This document shows positions 21,673-29,757 of a DNA stretch of 29,757 nt, piece after piece (the first letter of the stretch is position 1; every line of letters begins with the position of its first letter). Below the pieces are notes generated by a model. The model was not told where the DNA came from. It did no database searches and saw only the letters and a program-made list of their open reading frames with translations. The DNA is from UBA7185 sp964606855 (GTDB lineage Bacteria > Bacillota > Peptococcia > Peptococcales > Peptococcaceae), in assembly GCA_964606855.1 (NCBI GenBank), contig CAZSHM010000020.1, forward strand, positions 1 to 29,757, given 5' to 3'. A program made the position numbers and the translations under genes.

Positions 21673-23043
21673 TCACTGCCGCTGCTTCAGATCCTCCACC
21701 AGCTGCAGCGAGTTCTGCCAGATATTTCCCGCGCCCATCATCAGAACCATGTCGCCCGGCCGCACAAAGTCCAGCAGAAACTGATTCAGCGTCTCCCGGT
21801 GCACGAGACGCACCGGGCGCCGCATGCGCGCCGCGATGGCGTCGCTCTCCTCGCCCTCCTCGCGCGCCTCCCCGGCGGAGTAGACATCCGTCAGGATCAC
21901 CTCGTCGGCCAGATCGAAACTCTGCGCGAAGCGCTCGGCCAGAAATTTCGTCCTGCTGTAGCGGTGCGGCTGGAAGACCACCACCAGGCGATCCGGATGC
22001 ACGCTGCGCGCCGCCTGGATGGTCGAGGCGATCTCTGTCGGATGGTGCGCATAGTCGTCGATGATCCGGACGCCGCCCACCGCGCCCAGAAGCTGAAATC
22101 TGCGCCGCGCACCGCCGAACGCCGCCAGTCCCGCCCGAATCTGAGAAAAGTCGAGTCCCAGCGCAAGTCCCGCCGCCGTCGCGGCCAGCGCGTTGCTGAT
22201 GTTGTGCAGACCCGGAATCTGCAGTTCCAGGGTGCCCAGACAGAGCCCGTCCCGGTACACGTCCACCTGGTTCTTCCCGTCCGCACAGCGCCAGTTCCGG
22301 CCGGAGATCTGCGCGTCCTCCGCCATACCGTAACTGATCACCCGCCCCGGGGCGTCCGCCGCCATCTCCCGCGTTTCCTGGCAGTCCCAGTTGAGCACGG
22401 CGATGCCGTCCTCGCCCGTCAGCTTTACAAAATCCGCAAACGCCTGCCGGATCTCCGCCAGATCCCTGTAGTGATCCAGGTGATCCTCCTCCACATTCGT
22501 CAGAACCGCCATCCACGGCAGCAAGTTGAGGAACGAGCCGTCGCTCTCGTCCGCCTCCGCGACCAGGAGATCGCTCCGGCCCAGTTTCGCGTTGCTGCCG
22601 ATCTGGGCAAGTTCTCCGCCCAGCACGATGGTCGGATCCAGCTGATTCAGTTCGAGCATCAGCGCGATCATCGAGGACGTCGTCGTCTTGCCGTGGGAAC
22701 CGGCAACGCAGACGGCGCGTTTCCCCCGCATCAGCTCCGCGAGCATCTGGGAGCGGTGCAGCACCGGCAGATGCAGCCGCCGCGCCTGCACAAGCTCCAC
22801 GTTGTTCTCGCGGATCGCGCTGGAGCGCACCACCAGCGTCACATCCGCGCCGATGTTCTCCGCCCTCTGTCCGATACAGATGCCGGCCCCTTTCTGCTGC
22901 AGCCGTTCCGTCACACCGGACGCCCGTACATCCGAGCCGGAAACCCTGTATCCCTGATCCAGGAGGATCTCCGCGATCCCGCTCATGCCAATGCCGCCGA
23001 TCCCGATGAAGTAAATATGTGCGTGTTCTCTATCCTGCAACAC
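21673..23043 (-). CDS. murC: UDP-N-acetylmuramate--L-alanine ligase
   Basis: This ATP-dependent ligase adds the first L-alanine to UDP-MurNAc. The 456-aa protein shows the Rossmann start IYFIGIGGIGMSGIAE, the P-loop AGSHGKTTTSSM, the carbamate-lysine/metal region EADESDGSFL, NVEEDHLDHY, and the C-terminal DDYAHHPTEI and FQPHRYSRT segments typical of MurC. The ribosome site GGGAGGG lies 7 nt before a GTG at 23043 but only 1-2 nt before the ATG at 23049, so GTG is preferred. The difference is two residues. It lies 15 nt after murG, well within the operon. Confidence 0.97.
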   Translation of the reverse strand: MLQDREHAHIYFIGIGGIGMSGIAEILLDQGYRVSGSDVRASGVTERLQQKGAGICIGQRAENIGADVTLVVRSSAIRENNVELVQARRLHLPVLHRSQMLAELMRGKRAVCVAGSHGKTTTSSMIALMLELNQLDPTIVLGGELAQIGSNAKLGRSDLLVAEADESDGSFLNLLPWMAVLTNVEEDHLDHYRDLAEIRQAFADFVKLTGEDGIAVLNWDCQETREMAADAPGRVISYGMAEDAQISGRNWRCADGKNQVDVYRDGLCLGTLELQIPGLHNISNALAATAAGLALGLDFSQIRAGLAAFGGARRRFQLLGAVGGVRIIDDYAHHPTEIASTIQAARSVHPDRLVVVFQPHRYSRTKFLAERFAQSFDLADEVILTDVYSAGEAREEGEESDAIAARMRRPVRLVHRETLNQFLLDFVRPGDMVLMMGAGNIWQNSLQLVEDLKQRQ

Positions 23044-23058
23044 AAACATTCCCTCCCG

Positions 23059-24171
23059 TTACTCCCGCCGGTACTGTTCCGCCAGCGCCACGATCTGATC
23101 GAGCGCGTCGCGCCGCCCCATGCTGCGCGCCTGCTCCGCCATCCGCGCACGCCGCTCCGGCTGCCGGCAGAGCTCCAGTATGTTCCGCGCCAGCGTCGGC
23201 CCGTCCAGCTCGGCATCCAGGATCATCACCGCCGCCCCGTGCTCCGCCAGGGCGCGCGCGTTGTATTCCTGATGATTCTCCGCCGCATAAGGGTAGGGAA
23301 TCAGAATCGCCGGCAGCCCGCAGGCCGTGATCTCCGCCAGGAACGTGGCGCCCGCACGGCCCACGCAGAGATCCGCCGCCGCCAGTGCGTACTGCATCTC
23401 GTCGAGATAAGGCTTCACGAGAAGCTGCGGATACTCCGCGGGCACGATCCCCTGCTCGGCGATGGCGCGCAGGGTTTCCTCGTAATCCTGAGCGCCAGTC
23501 AGGTGCAGGATCTGCAGATCCGGTTCCCGGAGCAGCTCAGGGTAGGCCTCGGCCATCGCCCGGTTCAGGCTGCGCGCACCGCGGCTGCCGCCGCTTGCCA
23601 GAAGCGTCGTCTTTTCCGGTGAGAAGCCGAAGTAGCGGAGCCCATCCGCTTTGCTCGTCTGCAGCACCGCCTGCCGCACCGGGAGTCCGGTCTGGCGGAT
23701 TCGCTCCTTATGTACAAAATATTGCTCCGACGCCGCAAAAGTGACCAGGATGACGTCGGCAAAACGCGCGAGCAGCTTGTTGGTCATGCCGGGAAAGGCG
23801 TTCTGCTCGTGGATCATGGTCGGAACCCCTGCCAGATGCGCCGCCAACACCACCGGCCCGCAGACATAGCCGCCTGTGCCGATCACGACATCGGGACGGA
23901 ACTGGCGGATGATCTGCCGCGCCTGCGCACAGCCGCGCGCGGCCCGCCACAGCGCGCGAAACAGCTCCGGGCTCACTCTGCGCGGCAGGCCTTCCGCCTC
24001 GATGGTCCGGAACGGCACGCCGCACTGCGGAACGATCCGGCTCTCCAGCCCCTTTTGCGTGCCCACGTATAGAACTTCATCCCCCGGGTGCAGCTGCTTC
24101 AGCCGCTCCGCGATGGCCAGAGCCGGATAGATATGTCCGCCCGTGCCGCCGCCTGTCAGGATCGCGCGCAT
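23059..24171 (-). CDS. murG: Undecaprenyl-PP-MurNAc-pentapeptide GlcNAc transferase
   Basis: MurG is the peripheral membrane glycosyltransferase that converts lipid I to lipid II on the inner face of the membrane. The 370-aa GT-B protein shows GGGTGGHIYPALAIAE at the N terminus, IGTGGYVCGPVVLAAHLAG, HEQNAFPGMTNK, the second-domain LASGGSRGARSLN, and the UDP-GlcNAc-binding CVGRAGATFLAEITACGLPAILIPYPYAAENHQ. The ATG at 24171 has GGGAGG 7 nt upstream, so the longer frame back to 24282 is not used. It follows ftsW by 132 nt and precedes murC closely. The 16-nt ribosome site plus start of this gene recurs exactly at 5-20. Confidence 0.97.
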   Translation of the reverse strand: MRAILTGGGTGGHIYPALAIAERLKQLHPGDEVLYVGTQKGLESRIVPQCGVPFRTIEAEGLPRRVSPELFRALWRAARGCAQARQIIRQFRPDVVIGTGGYVCGPVVLAAHLAGVPTMIHEQNAFPGMTNKLLARFADVILVTFAASEQYFVHKERIRQTGLPVRQAVLQTSKADGLRYFGFSPEKTTLLASGGSRGARSLNRAMAEAYPELLREPDLQILHLTGAQDYEETLRAIAEQGIVPAEYPQLLVKPYLDEMQYALAAADLCVGRAGATFLAEITACGLPAILIPYPYAAENHQEYNARALAEHGAAVMILDAELDGPTLARNILELCRQPERRARMAEQARSMGRRDALDQIVALAEQYRRE

Positions 24172-24303
24172 ATTACCACCTCCCGCGCACGTCCGCGCCG
24201 CATCCGGCCCGTACGCACGCCTGTGTATCCATCTCCCGATTGCCGAACCGCCGGTCTCTCCGCGGGGCGCCCGCCGATCCATCCCCCGCCGGGCACCCTT
24301 CCG

Positions 24304-25398
24304 CTATCGTTTTCGGTAGCGGGAAAGATTCAGCAGAAAGCCCACCGTCGCCATCATGAAAGCCAGCGATGTGCCGCCGTAGCTGATGAAGGGCAGCGTG
24401 ATGCCCGTCACGGGCATCGCGCCCACCGCCACGCCGATGTTGATCATGGCCTGGATGCCGATCACCGCCGTCAGGCCGAAGGCCGTCAGGGACATGAATT
24501 TGTCCTCCAGATGCAGCGCGATGTAGAATCCGCGCCAGATGAAGATCGCGAAGAGCAGGATGACGAAGGCCGCGCCGACAAAGCCCAGCTCCTCCGAGAT
24601 GATCGCGAAGATGAAATCCGTGTGGCGCTCCGGCAGATACAGGAGCTTCTGCCGGCTGGCCCCCAGTCCCACCCCAAAGAGCTTTCCGGAGCCGATGGCG
24701 TAGAGCGACTGCACCACCTGGTACCCGTTCCCCAGGGGGTCGGAGAAGGGGTCGAGGAACGCTGTGATCCGCCGCAGGCGGTAGGGCTTGTAAAGGATCA
24801 TGGCCACCACGCCGGCCACGCCCGCGCCCATCGTACAGAGCAGATAGCGCCAGGGCACCTCCGCCGCGATCATCATGCAGAGCAGCGCCCCGGCGATCGC
24901 GATGGCGGTCCCCAGATCCGTGGACGCAAGCACCACCAGCGTGGGAACCACGGCCATCAGGATCAGCGTGTAGAGGAACCCCTTAAATGTCTGCAGATTG
25001 CGCTTGCCCAGGGAGCTCAGCCACATGGCAAAGAAGACGATCACCACGGGCTTTGCGATCTCCGCCGGCGCGAACCGTATGCTGCCGCTCCCCAGCCAGC
25101 GCTTCGCGCCGCCCACCTCCACGCCGACAAACGGGAGCAGCATCAGCATCACGATGCAGACGATGAGCGCCGGAACCGCCGCGGCCTTGACCAATTCCGG
25201 CTTGACATGCATCATGATGAACATCAGGATGAATCCCAGCAGCATGAAGACCAGCTGCCGCTTGAAATAGTAGAGTGCGTCATTGTAGTGCAGGAGGCCG
25301 TCGTAGGAGCTGGCGCTGAGCACCATGACCAGCCCGATGGCCAGAAGTAGCAGTGTGACAAAGAACAGCAGCAAGTCCGCCGGCCCTTTCCGCTCCAT
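24304..25398 (-). CDS. ftsW: Lipid II polymerase of the SEDS family, FtsW (or SpoVE)
   Basis: This polytopic SEDS glycosyltransferase polymerises septal peptidoglycan with its partner class-B PBP. The 364-aa protein has about ten hydrophobic segments, beginning LLLFFVTLLLLAIGLVMVL. Typical SEDS blocks are present: GGAKRWLGSGSIRFAPAEIAKP, STDLGTAIAI, LPERHTDFIFAIISEELGF with the conserved Asp, and ITLPFISYGGTSLAF near the C terminus. The ATG has AAGGAGG 9 nt upstream. Position between murD and murG is the usual one for ftsW/spoVE. Sequence alone does not separate vegetative FtsW from the sporulation-specific SpoVE, and no other SEDS gene is in the window. Confidence 0.95.
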   Translation of the reverse strand: MERKGPADLLLFFVTLLLLAIGLVMVLSASSYDGLLHYNDALYYFKRQLVFMLLGFILMFIMMHVKPELVKAAAVPALIVCIVMLMLLPFVGVEVGGAKRWLGSGSIRFAPAEIAKPVVIVFFAMWLSSLGKRNLQTFKGFLYTLILMAVVPTLVVLASTDLGTAIAIAGALLCMMIAAEVPWRYLLCTMGAGVAGVVAMILYKPYRLRRITAFLDPFSDPLGNGYQVVQSLYAIGSGKLFGVGLGASRQKLLYLPERHTDFIFAIISEELGFVGAAFVILLFAIFIWRGFYIALHLEDKFMSLTAFGLTAVIGIQAMINIGVAVGAMPVTGITLPFISYGGTSLAFMMATVGFLLNLSRYRKR

Positions 25399-25465
25399 GC
25401 GACGTCCCCTCCTTTCTCAAATCCGCCCTGTTCCGCCGAACTTCCGCCGCGCGGTGCCCAGGTGC

Positions 25466-26851
25466 TCAGTTCATGGCCCCGACCAACTCTTTAAAGCGCC
25501 GCCCGCGCTCCTCGAAGTTAGAAAACATGTCCCAGCTGGCGCAGGCAGGCGACAGGAGCACGATATCCCCGGGCACGGCCGCCGCGGCCGCCGCGGCCAC
25601 CGCCTCGTCAAAGGTTTCCTTCTCCACAAACTGCTCAAACCCCGCCTGCCGGAGCGCCGCCGCGATCGTCTCCCGCGCTTCCCCCAGCACCACCGCCGCT
25701 TTCACGCGCTGCCGCACCAGCCGCGCCAGCTCCGTGAAATCGCTGCCCTTGTTCTTGCCGCCCAGGATCAGCACCACCGGGCGGTCGCAGGCCTCCAGAG
25801 CCTTGACGGTGGAATCCGGGTTCGTCCCCTTGGAATCGTTGATGTAGAGTACGCCGTGCAGGGTGCGAACCGGTTCCAGACGGTGCTCGACGCCCGGAAA
25901 CTCCATCAGCACCTGCCGGATATCCTCCGGCGCGACGCCGCTCAGAAACGCAAGCGCGATGGCGCCCATGGCGTTCTCCAGGTTGTGCCGCCCCCGGATA
26001 GCGATCTCCCCCGCGCGGCAGATGGCGGTCTCCGCGCCGTCCAGTGCGAGCATCACCCGCTCCCCGTCCAGATAGACCCCCTCCGTCAGCTTTTCCCGCT
26101 GGCTGAAAAAGATCACCCGGCTTCCGCTCCGCCCCTCCAGGGCGCGCAGCCGCGGGTCGTCGTAGTTGAGCACCAGCGCGTCCGCGGCGGTTTGATTGGC
26201 GAAAATCTTCGCCTTGGCGGCGAGATACCCCTCCATGTCGCCGTGGCGGTCCAAGTGGTCCGGCGTGAGGTTCAGCATCAGCGCCAGGTGCGGCCGGAAC
26301 TGCTCCGTCGTCTCCAGCTGGAAGCTGCTCACCTCCGCGACCACCACGTCCTCCGCCGTCAGATACGGCACCTCGCGGATCAGCGGCACGCCGATGTTTC
26401 CGCCGACCAGAACGCGCCGTCCCCGCGGCTGCCAGCGTTTTTTCAACAGTTCTCCGCAGAGCGTGGTGGTGGTCGTTTTTCCGTTCGTTCCGGTGATGGC
26501 CACAAACGGCGCGGCGCAGTTCCGGTAGGCGAGCTCCAGCTCGCCCGTCACCGGGATGCCCTGTGCCCTGGCATAGACCAGGGGCGGGATGGAGAGCGGT
26601 ACGCCGGGGCTGACGACGATCTCCTCCACGCCCAGGCACGCCACGTCGGGCTGCCCGCCCCACAGGCATTCGACGCCCAGCGCTTTGAGCGAGTCCAGCG
26701 TCTCTGAGCGGGCGGGCTCCTGCTGATCCGCCAAAATCACCCGCGCGCCCCGTCGCGCGAGAAACTCGGCGCTCGCCAGACCGCTGCGGCCCGCGCCGAT
26801 CACCAGTATGTTCCGTCCGTCATATGCGCCGCCGCGCTCCGCCGTGTCCAT
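25466..26851 (-). CDS. murD: UDP-N-acetylmuramoylalanine--D-glutamate ligase
   Basis: This ligase adds D-glutamate to UDP-MurNAc-L-Ala. The 461-aa protein has the N-terminal ILVIGAGRSGLASAEFL, the P-loop AITGTNGKTTTTTL, the substrate block GGNIGVPL and EVSSFQLETTEQF, NLTPDHLDRHGDMEGY, HNLENAMGAIAL, and the C-terminal INDSKGTNPDST and LLSPACASWDMFSNFEERG. The ATG at 26851 is preferred, with GGGAG 9 nt upstream. An ATG at 26860 abuts the site. It lies 87 nt after mraY and 67 nt before ftsW. Confidence 0.96.
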   Translation of the reverse strand: MDTAERGGAYDGRNILVIGAGRSGLASAEFLARRGARVILADQQEPARSETLDSLKALGVECLWGGQPDVACLGVEEIVVSPGVPLSIPPLVYARAQGIPVTGELELAYRNCAAPFVAITGTNGKTTTTTLCGELLKKRWQPRGRRVLVGGNIGVPLIREVPYLTAEDVVVAEVSSFQLETTEQFRPHLALMLNLTPDHLDRHGDMEGYLAAKAKIFANQTAADALVLNYDDPRLRALEGRSGSRVIFFSQREKLTEGVYLDGERVMLALDGAETAICRAGEIAIRGRHNLENAMGAIALAFLSGVAPEDIRQVLMEFPGVEHRLEPVRTLHGVLYINDSKGTNPDSTVKALEACDRPVVLILGGKNKGSDFTELARLVRQRVKAAVVLGEARETIAAALRQAGFEQFVEKETFDEAVAAAAAAAVPGDIVLLSPACASWDMFSNFEERGRRFKELVGAMN

Positions 26852-26938
26852 CCGCGCCATCTCCCTTTCTGTGCTCCCGCTCTGTCCTTTTCCCGCTCCA
26901 GCCATTCCCGGGCGCGGCTTCTCTCCTCGTCTGCGCGG

Positions 26939-27910
26939 CTATACCGGCATCGGCGTCAGGCCGTAGCACACGATCGCCAGCGCCACCGCCGCCGCAGTCA
27001 CAGCCCAGAAAGTCACCACCACGCGCGGCTCCGACCAGCCACACAGCTCAAAGTGATGGTGCAGCGGCGCCATTTTAAAGACGCGCACCTTCTTCCACTT
27101 GTAGACGCCAACCTGGATGATGTCGGAGACCACTTCCGCCACATAGATGATGCCAATCAGGGGCAGGAGCAGCTCCGTCTTGGTGACGATGGCCAGTGCC
27201 GCCACCGCGCCCCCCAGTGCCAGAGAACCGGTATCTCCCATGAAAATTCTCGCCGGATAACGGTTAAAGCAGAGAAATCCCAGGCAGCTCCCCGCAAGCG
27301 CCGAGGCAAACACCACCGCCGCGTGCTCGCCGTTCATCACGCCGATCAGCGCATATCCGACCGCCACCAGAAACGTCACGCCGGAGGCGAGTCCGTCCAG
27401 CCCGTCGGTCAGATTGACCGCGTTTGTGGTCCCCACGATCAGAAACATGAGAAACGGCAGATAGAGCCAGCCAAAATCCACACTCCAGCCGAACAGCGGA
27501 ACCACTACCTCCGTGCTCAGATGCAGCCCGCGCATCGCGCCCCAGGCCAGGAGAAAGGCGAAACCGACCTGCCCCACAAACTTCTGCATCACCGTGAGTC
27601 CCAGAGAACGATGCTTCTTCACCTTAATAAAATCGTCTATAAAACCGATGAGCCCAAAGCCCAGCGCCGTGAGCAGCAGGTAGCAGCCGATGGAATCCGC
27701 ACCGCCCGCGAGCACGGTGCCCAGCGCCAGGCTGAAGAAAAACATCACGCCGCCCATGGTGGGCGTGCCCTGCTTCTGCAGATGGCGCTGCGGCCCGTCC
27801 GTGCGCTCGCTCTGCCCGAATTTCAGGCGGCGCAGCACAGGGATCAGAAACGGTCCTAAAAGCAGACAGGTCCCGAGCCCTATCAAAAATGGCAATAGCA
27901 TTTGTCCCAT
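26939..27910 (-). CDS. mraY: Phospho-N-acetylmuramoyl-pentapeptide transferase
   Basis: MraY is the integral membrane enzyme that joins phospho-MurNAc-pentapeptide to undecaprenyl phosphate, giving lipid I. The 323-aa protein has about ten membrane helices. The family motifs are complete: GTPTMGG near residue 48, the Asp pair FIDDFIKVKKHRSLGLT, NAVNLTDGLDGLASG with catalytic Asp, GDTGSLALGG, and the loop APLHHHFELCGWSE. The ATG at 27910 follows the murF stop by 4 nt, so the genes are probably coupled. Only a weak GGGGTGAAG ribosome site precedes it. Confidence 0.97.
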   Translation of the reverse strand: MGQMLLPFLIGLGTCLLLGPFLIPVLRRLKFGQSERTDGPQRHLQKQGTPTMGGVMFFFSLALGTVLAGGADSIGCYLLLTALGFGLIGFIDDFIKVKKHRSLGLTVMQKFVGQVGFAFLLAWGAMRGLHLSTEVVVPLFGWSVDFGWLYLPFLMFLIVGTTNAVNLTDGLDGLASGVTFLVAVGYALIGVMNGEHAAVVFASALAGSCLGFLCFNRYPARIFMGDTGSLALGGAVAALAIVTKTELLLPLIGIIYVAEVVSDIIQVGVYKWKKVRVFKMAPLHHHFELCGWSEPRVVVTFWAVTAAAVALAIVCYGLTPMPV

Positions 27911-27914
27911 CGCT

Positions 27915-29312
27915 TCACCCCATCAAGCTCTGCACGATCGGCTCCAGATTTGCCAGATGACTGCCCTTGACCAGCACGACATCCCCCGGCTTCAGATAGG
28001 CCCGCAGGATCTGAATCGCTTCCTCGTTGTCGGCGGCAAAGGCCACATCCATGCCCGCCTCCGCCGCGCTCTCGCCGAGCAGCCGCCCCAGCCTTCCCAC
28101 GGCGACCAGGCGGTCAAGCCCCAGTGTCGCGGCGAATTTGCCCATCTCACGGTGGCACGCTTCCTCGTACTGTCCCAACTCCAGCATCGCGCCCAGCACC
28201 GCGATCCGCCGCGCGCCTTCCCGCGACCGCAGCACCCGGAGCGCGCTCTTCACCGAGTCCGGATTGGCATTGTAGGCGTCATCGATCACCGAGACCCCCG
28301 CGGCGTTCACAGCGACCTTCAGCCGCTGCCCCGAGAGTTGTGCCGCCCCGAGGCGCGGTCCGATCTCCTCCCATGGAACGCCGAGGGAGAGCGCGCAGGC
28401 GGCTGCCGCCAGCGAGTTGGACACGTTGTGCGGGCCCAGCCCCGGCAGGGTGATCCACTGGCTGCGCTCCGCCGTGCCGTCCCGCCAGTGCAGGCGGTAC
28501 TCGACGCTGTCCGCCTCCTCGCGGATCTCGTCGGCCCACAAATCGCAGCGCGCGTCCGTCTCGTGGAACCAGACAACGCGCCCGCGAAAATCCTTCAGCC
28601 ACGGCGTCAGGAGCGGCTCGTCCTTTTTGTTCAGCACAAGGACGCTGTCCTCCCGCAGGTAGGGCAGCATCTCGCACTTGGCCTTCGCGATATTTTCCCG
28701 GCTGCCCACAAATTCGCTGTGCACCAGGCCGATGTTCGTGATGATGCCGTGATCCGGCGCGGCGAGCCGGCAGAGAAAATCGATCTGCCCCAGGCCGCGC
28801 ATCCCCATCTCCAGCACCACCGCGCGCGTCGTCTCCTCCAGGCGGCAGAGCGTGAGCGGTACGCCCAGCTCCGTATTCTGATTGCCGTGCGTGGCGACCA
28901 CAGGCCCCAGCGCCGACAAGAGCGCCGCCAAAAAGTCCTTTGTGCTGGTCTTTCCGGTGCTGCCGGTCACCGCGATCACCGGCGCGGATGTCCGGCGGCG
29001 CAGCCAGGCTGCCAGCCGCTGGATCATGTGCAGCCCGTCATCCACGAGCAGATACGTGCCGATGCCCGCGTCCAGCGCCGCCCGCTCGTCGGACACCGCC
29101 ACCGCCGCCGCGCCGCGCTCCAGCGCCTGCCGAAGATAGCGGTGCCCGTCGGTCGTCTCTCCGGCAATCGCGACAAACAGATCCCCCGCCTGCACACTCC
29201 GGCTGTCCACCGAAATTCCTGTGACGCACGGCGCCTCTTCTTTTTTTGCTCCCTCTGGCCGCCGATAGGAATACCCCAGCTCCCGCGCCAGTGTCTCCAG
29301 TGTCTCCCGCAT
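27915..29312 (-). CDS. murF: UDP-N-acetylmuramoyl-tripeptide--D-alanyl-D-alanine ligase
   Basis: MurF adds D-Ala-D-Ala to UDP-MurNAc-tripeptide, completing the pentapeptide. The 465-aa protein shows GISVDSRSVQAGDLFVAI, the P-loop AVTGSTGKTSTKDFL, GNQNTELGVPLTL, VLEMGMRGLGQI, NIGLVHSEFVGSRENIAKAK, GPHNVSNSLAAAA and the C-terminal VIDDAYNANPDSVKSAL and VLVKGSHLANLE blocks. The ATG has AGAGGTG 5 nt upstream. It follows murE by 95 nt and nearly abuts mraY. Confidence 0.97.
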   Translation of the reverse strand: MRETLETLARELGYSYRRPEGAKKEEAPCVTGISVDSRSVQAGDLFVAIAGETTDGHRYLRQALERGAAAVAVSDERAALDAGIGTYLLVDDGLHMIQRLAAWLRRRTSAPVIAVTGSTGKTSTKDFLAALLSALGPVVATHGNQNTELGVPLTLCRLEETTRAVVLEMGMRGLGQIDFLCRLAAPDHGIITNIGLVHSEFVGSRENIAKAKCEMLPYLREDSVLVLNKKDEPLLTPWLKDFRGRVVWFHETDARCDLWADEIREEADSVEYRLHWRDGTAERSQWITLPGLGPHNVSNSLAAAACALSLGVPWEEIGPRLGAAQLSGQRLKVAVNAAGVSVIDDAYNANPDSVKSALRVLRSREGARRIAVLGAMLELGQYEEACHREMGKFAATLGLDRLVAVGRLGRLLGESAAEAGMDVAFAADNEEAIQILRAYLKPGDVVLVKGSHLANLEPIVQSLMG

Positions 29313-29407
29313 CCAATCACCTCTGCCCTTGTGCTCTAGTTCCGCCTATCTCTTTCCGCGCATCTCTCCCGGGATCCTTCCTCCGCGCCCCGGCTTTTCC
29401 CGTTCCG

Positions 29408-29757
29408 CTAGGATTCCTCTCCGGCAGCCGGTTCCGCCGTCCCGGCCTCCGCCTGCCGCAGCGCCATGGCCGCCCGGGCCTCCTCGTAATCGTCAAAGTG
29501 CCGCTTCTGACCCTGCACCTCCTGATACGTCTCATGGCCCTTGCCCGCCAGGAGCACCACATCCCCCGCTTCCGCCATCCGCACCGCGTAGCGGATGGCC
29601 TGCCGCCGATCCACTTCCACATGGTAGCGCTCCGGCCCCATGTGCTGCCTGACACCGGGCAGGATCTCCCGCAGGATCTCCGCCGGATCCTCCGTGCGGG
29701 GATTGTCCGAGGTCACCACGCAGTAATCGCTGAGCCGCGCCGCCACCTCGCCCATCC
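29408..29757 (-). CDS. murE: UDP-MurNAc-tripeptide synthetase MurE, C-terminal fragment cut by the window edge
   Basis: Only the last 115 or so residues are present, and the gene continues beyond the right edge. MurE adds the third residue of the stem peptide. The visible C-terminal ligase domain carries TSDNPRTEDP. The DNPR motif (29696-29707) is the known selector for meso-diaminopimelate, while lysine-adding enzymes differ here. LLAGKGHETYQEVQGQKRHFDD follows in part and is typical for MurE, then a short Ala/Glu-rich tail (RQAEAGTAEPAAGEES). It is the first division-cluster gene seen, upstream of murF. Confidence 0.93.
   Translation of the reverse strand, partial: MGEVAARLSDYCVVTSDNPRTEDPAEILREILPGVRQHMGPERYHVEVDRRQAIRYAVRMAEAGDVVLLAGKGHETYQEVQGQKRHFDDYEEARAAMALRQAEAGTAEPAAGEES

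Noticed and set aside
21620..22516. Upstream extension of the murB frame inside murC
   Set aside because: The extra 300 residues are Gly/Arg/Ala-rich, overlap murC in another frame and do not resemble MurB. They are not a fusion.
21637..23622. 661-codon open frame on the plus strand across murC and murG
   Set aside because: It is antisense to two certain genes and has no recognisable domain. It is a shadow of high GC codon bias.
1..29757. CRISPR array, insertion sequence, prophage or integrase site
   Set aside because: No spaced direct repeats, transposase, recombinase or terminal inverted repeats were seen. All long genes are housekeeping or metabolic.

Overview
The window comes from a GC-rich, dissimilatory sulfite-reducing bacterium, most likely a member of the Bacillota (Clostridia or Peptococcia type). 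The reasons are: the Firmicutes order of the cell-wall and division genes (murE-murF-mraY-murD-ftsW-murG-murC-murB-ftsQ-ftsZ), the split P-protein of the glycine cleavage system (gcvPA plus gcvPB), strong Shine-Dalgarno sites with frequent TTG starts, an SLH-domain envelope protein, and dsrAB with dsrC and dsrD. A DNPR motif in the MurE fragment predicts meso-diaminopimelate in the wall. No phage, insertion sequence, CRISPR array, rRNA or tRNA gene was recognised.

Layout from left to right. Bases 1-138 hold two tandem consensus promoters firing leftward out of the window, rRNA-like in style. ilvD (337-2010) and tag (2231-2806) lie on the minus strand, followed by a plus-strand SLH protein gene (3069-4172) with its own promoter. 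Next is a minus-strand sulfite-reduction operon (4415-7945), read as ferredoxin, dsrA, dsrB, a 215-bp gap, dsrD, an unrecognised 66-aa gene and dsrC, ending in a terminator. A divergent Schlafen/AlbA-type regulator (8334-9725) shares a long control region with it and ends in a large bidirectional hairpin.

The minus-strand glycine cleavage operon (9894-16631) reads gcvT-gcvH-gcvPA-gcvPB-lplA-lpdA. It is headed by a consensus promoter and a tandem glycine riboswitch with an intrinsic terminator. It therefore carries the T, H, P and L proteins plus a lipoate ligase to charge GcvH. A CobB/CbiA-type amidotransferase (17084-18586) follows. It is a candidate siroheme amidase (DsrN-like) because the window also encodes the siroheme enzyme DsrAB. 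The rest (18676-29757, minus strand) is the peptidoglycan-precursor and division cluster, truncated at the right edge inside murE. ftsA is absent between ftsQ and ftsZ, and a terminator follows ftsZ.

Functionally the window joins branched-chain amino acid synthesis, base-excision repair, terminal sulfite reduction through DsrAB/DsrC, glycine oxidation or synthesis, and wall synthesis. The least explained parts are the 66-aa gene in the dsr operon, the dsr control region with its dyads and divergent AlbA regulator, the CbiA/DsrN candidate, and the promoter pair at the left edge.
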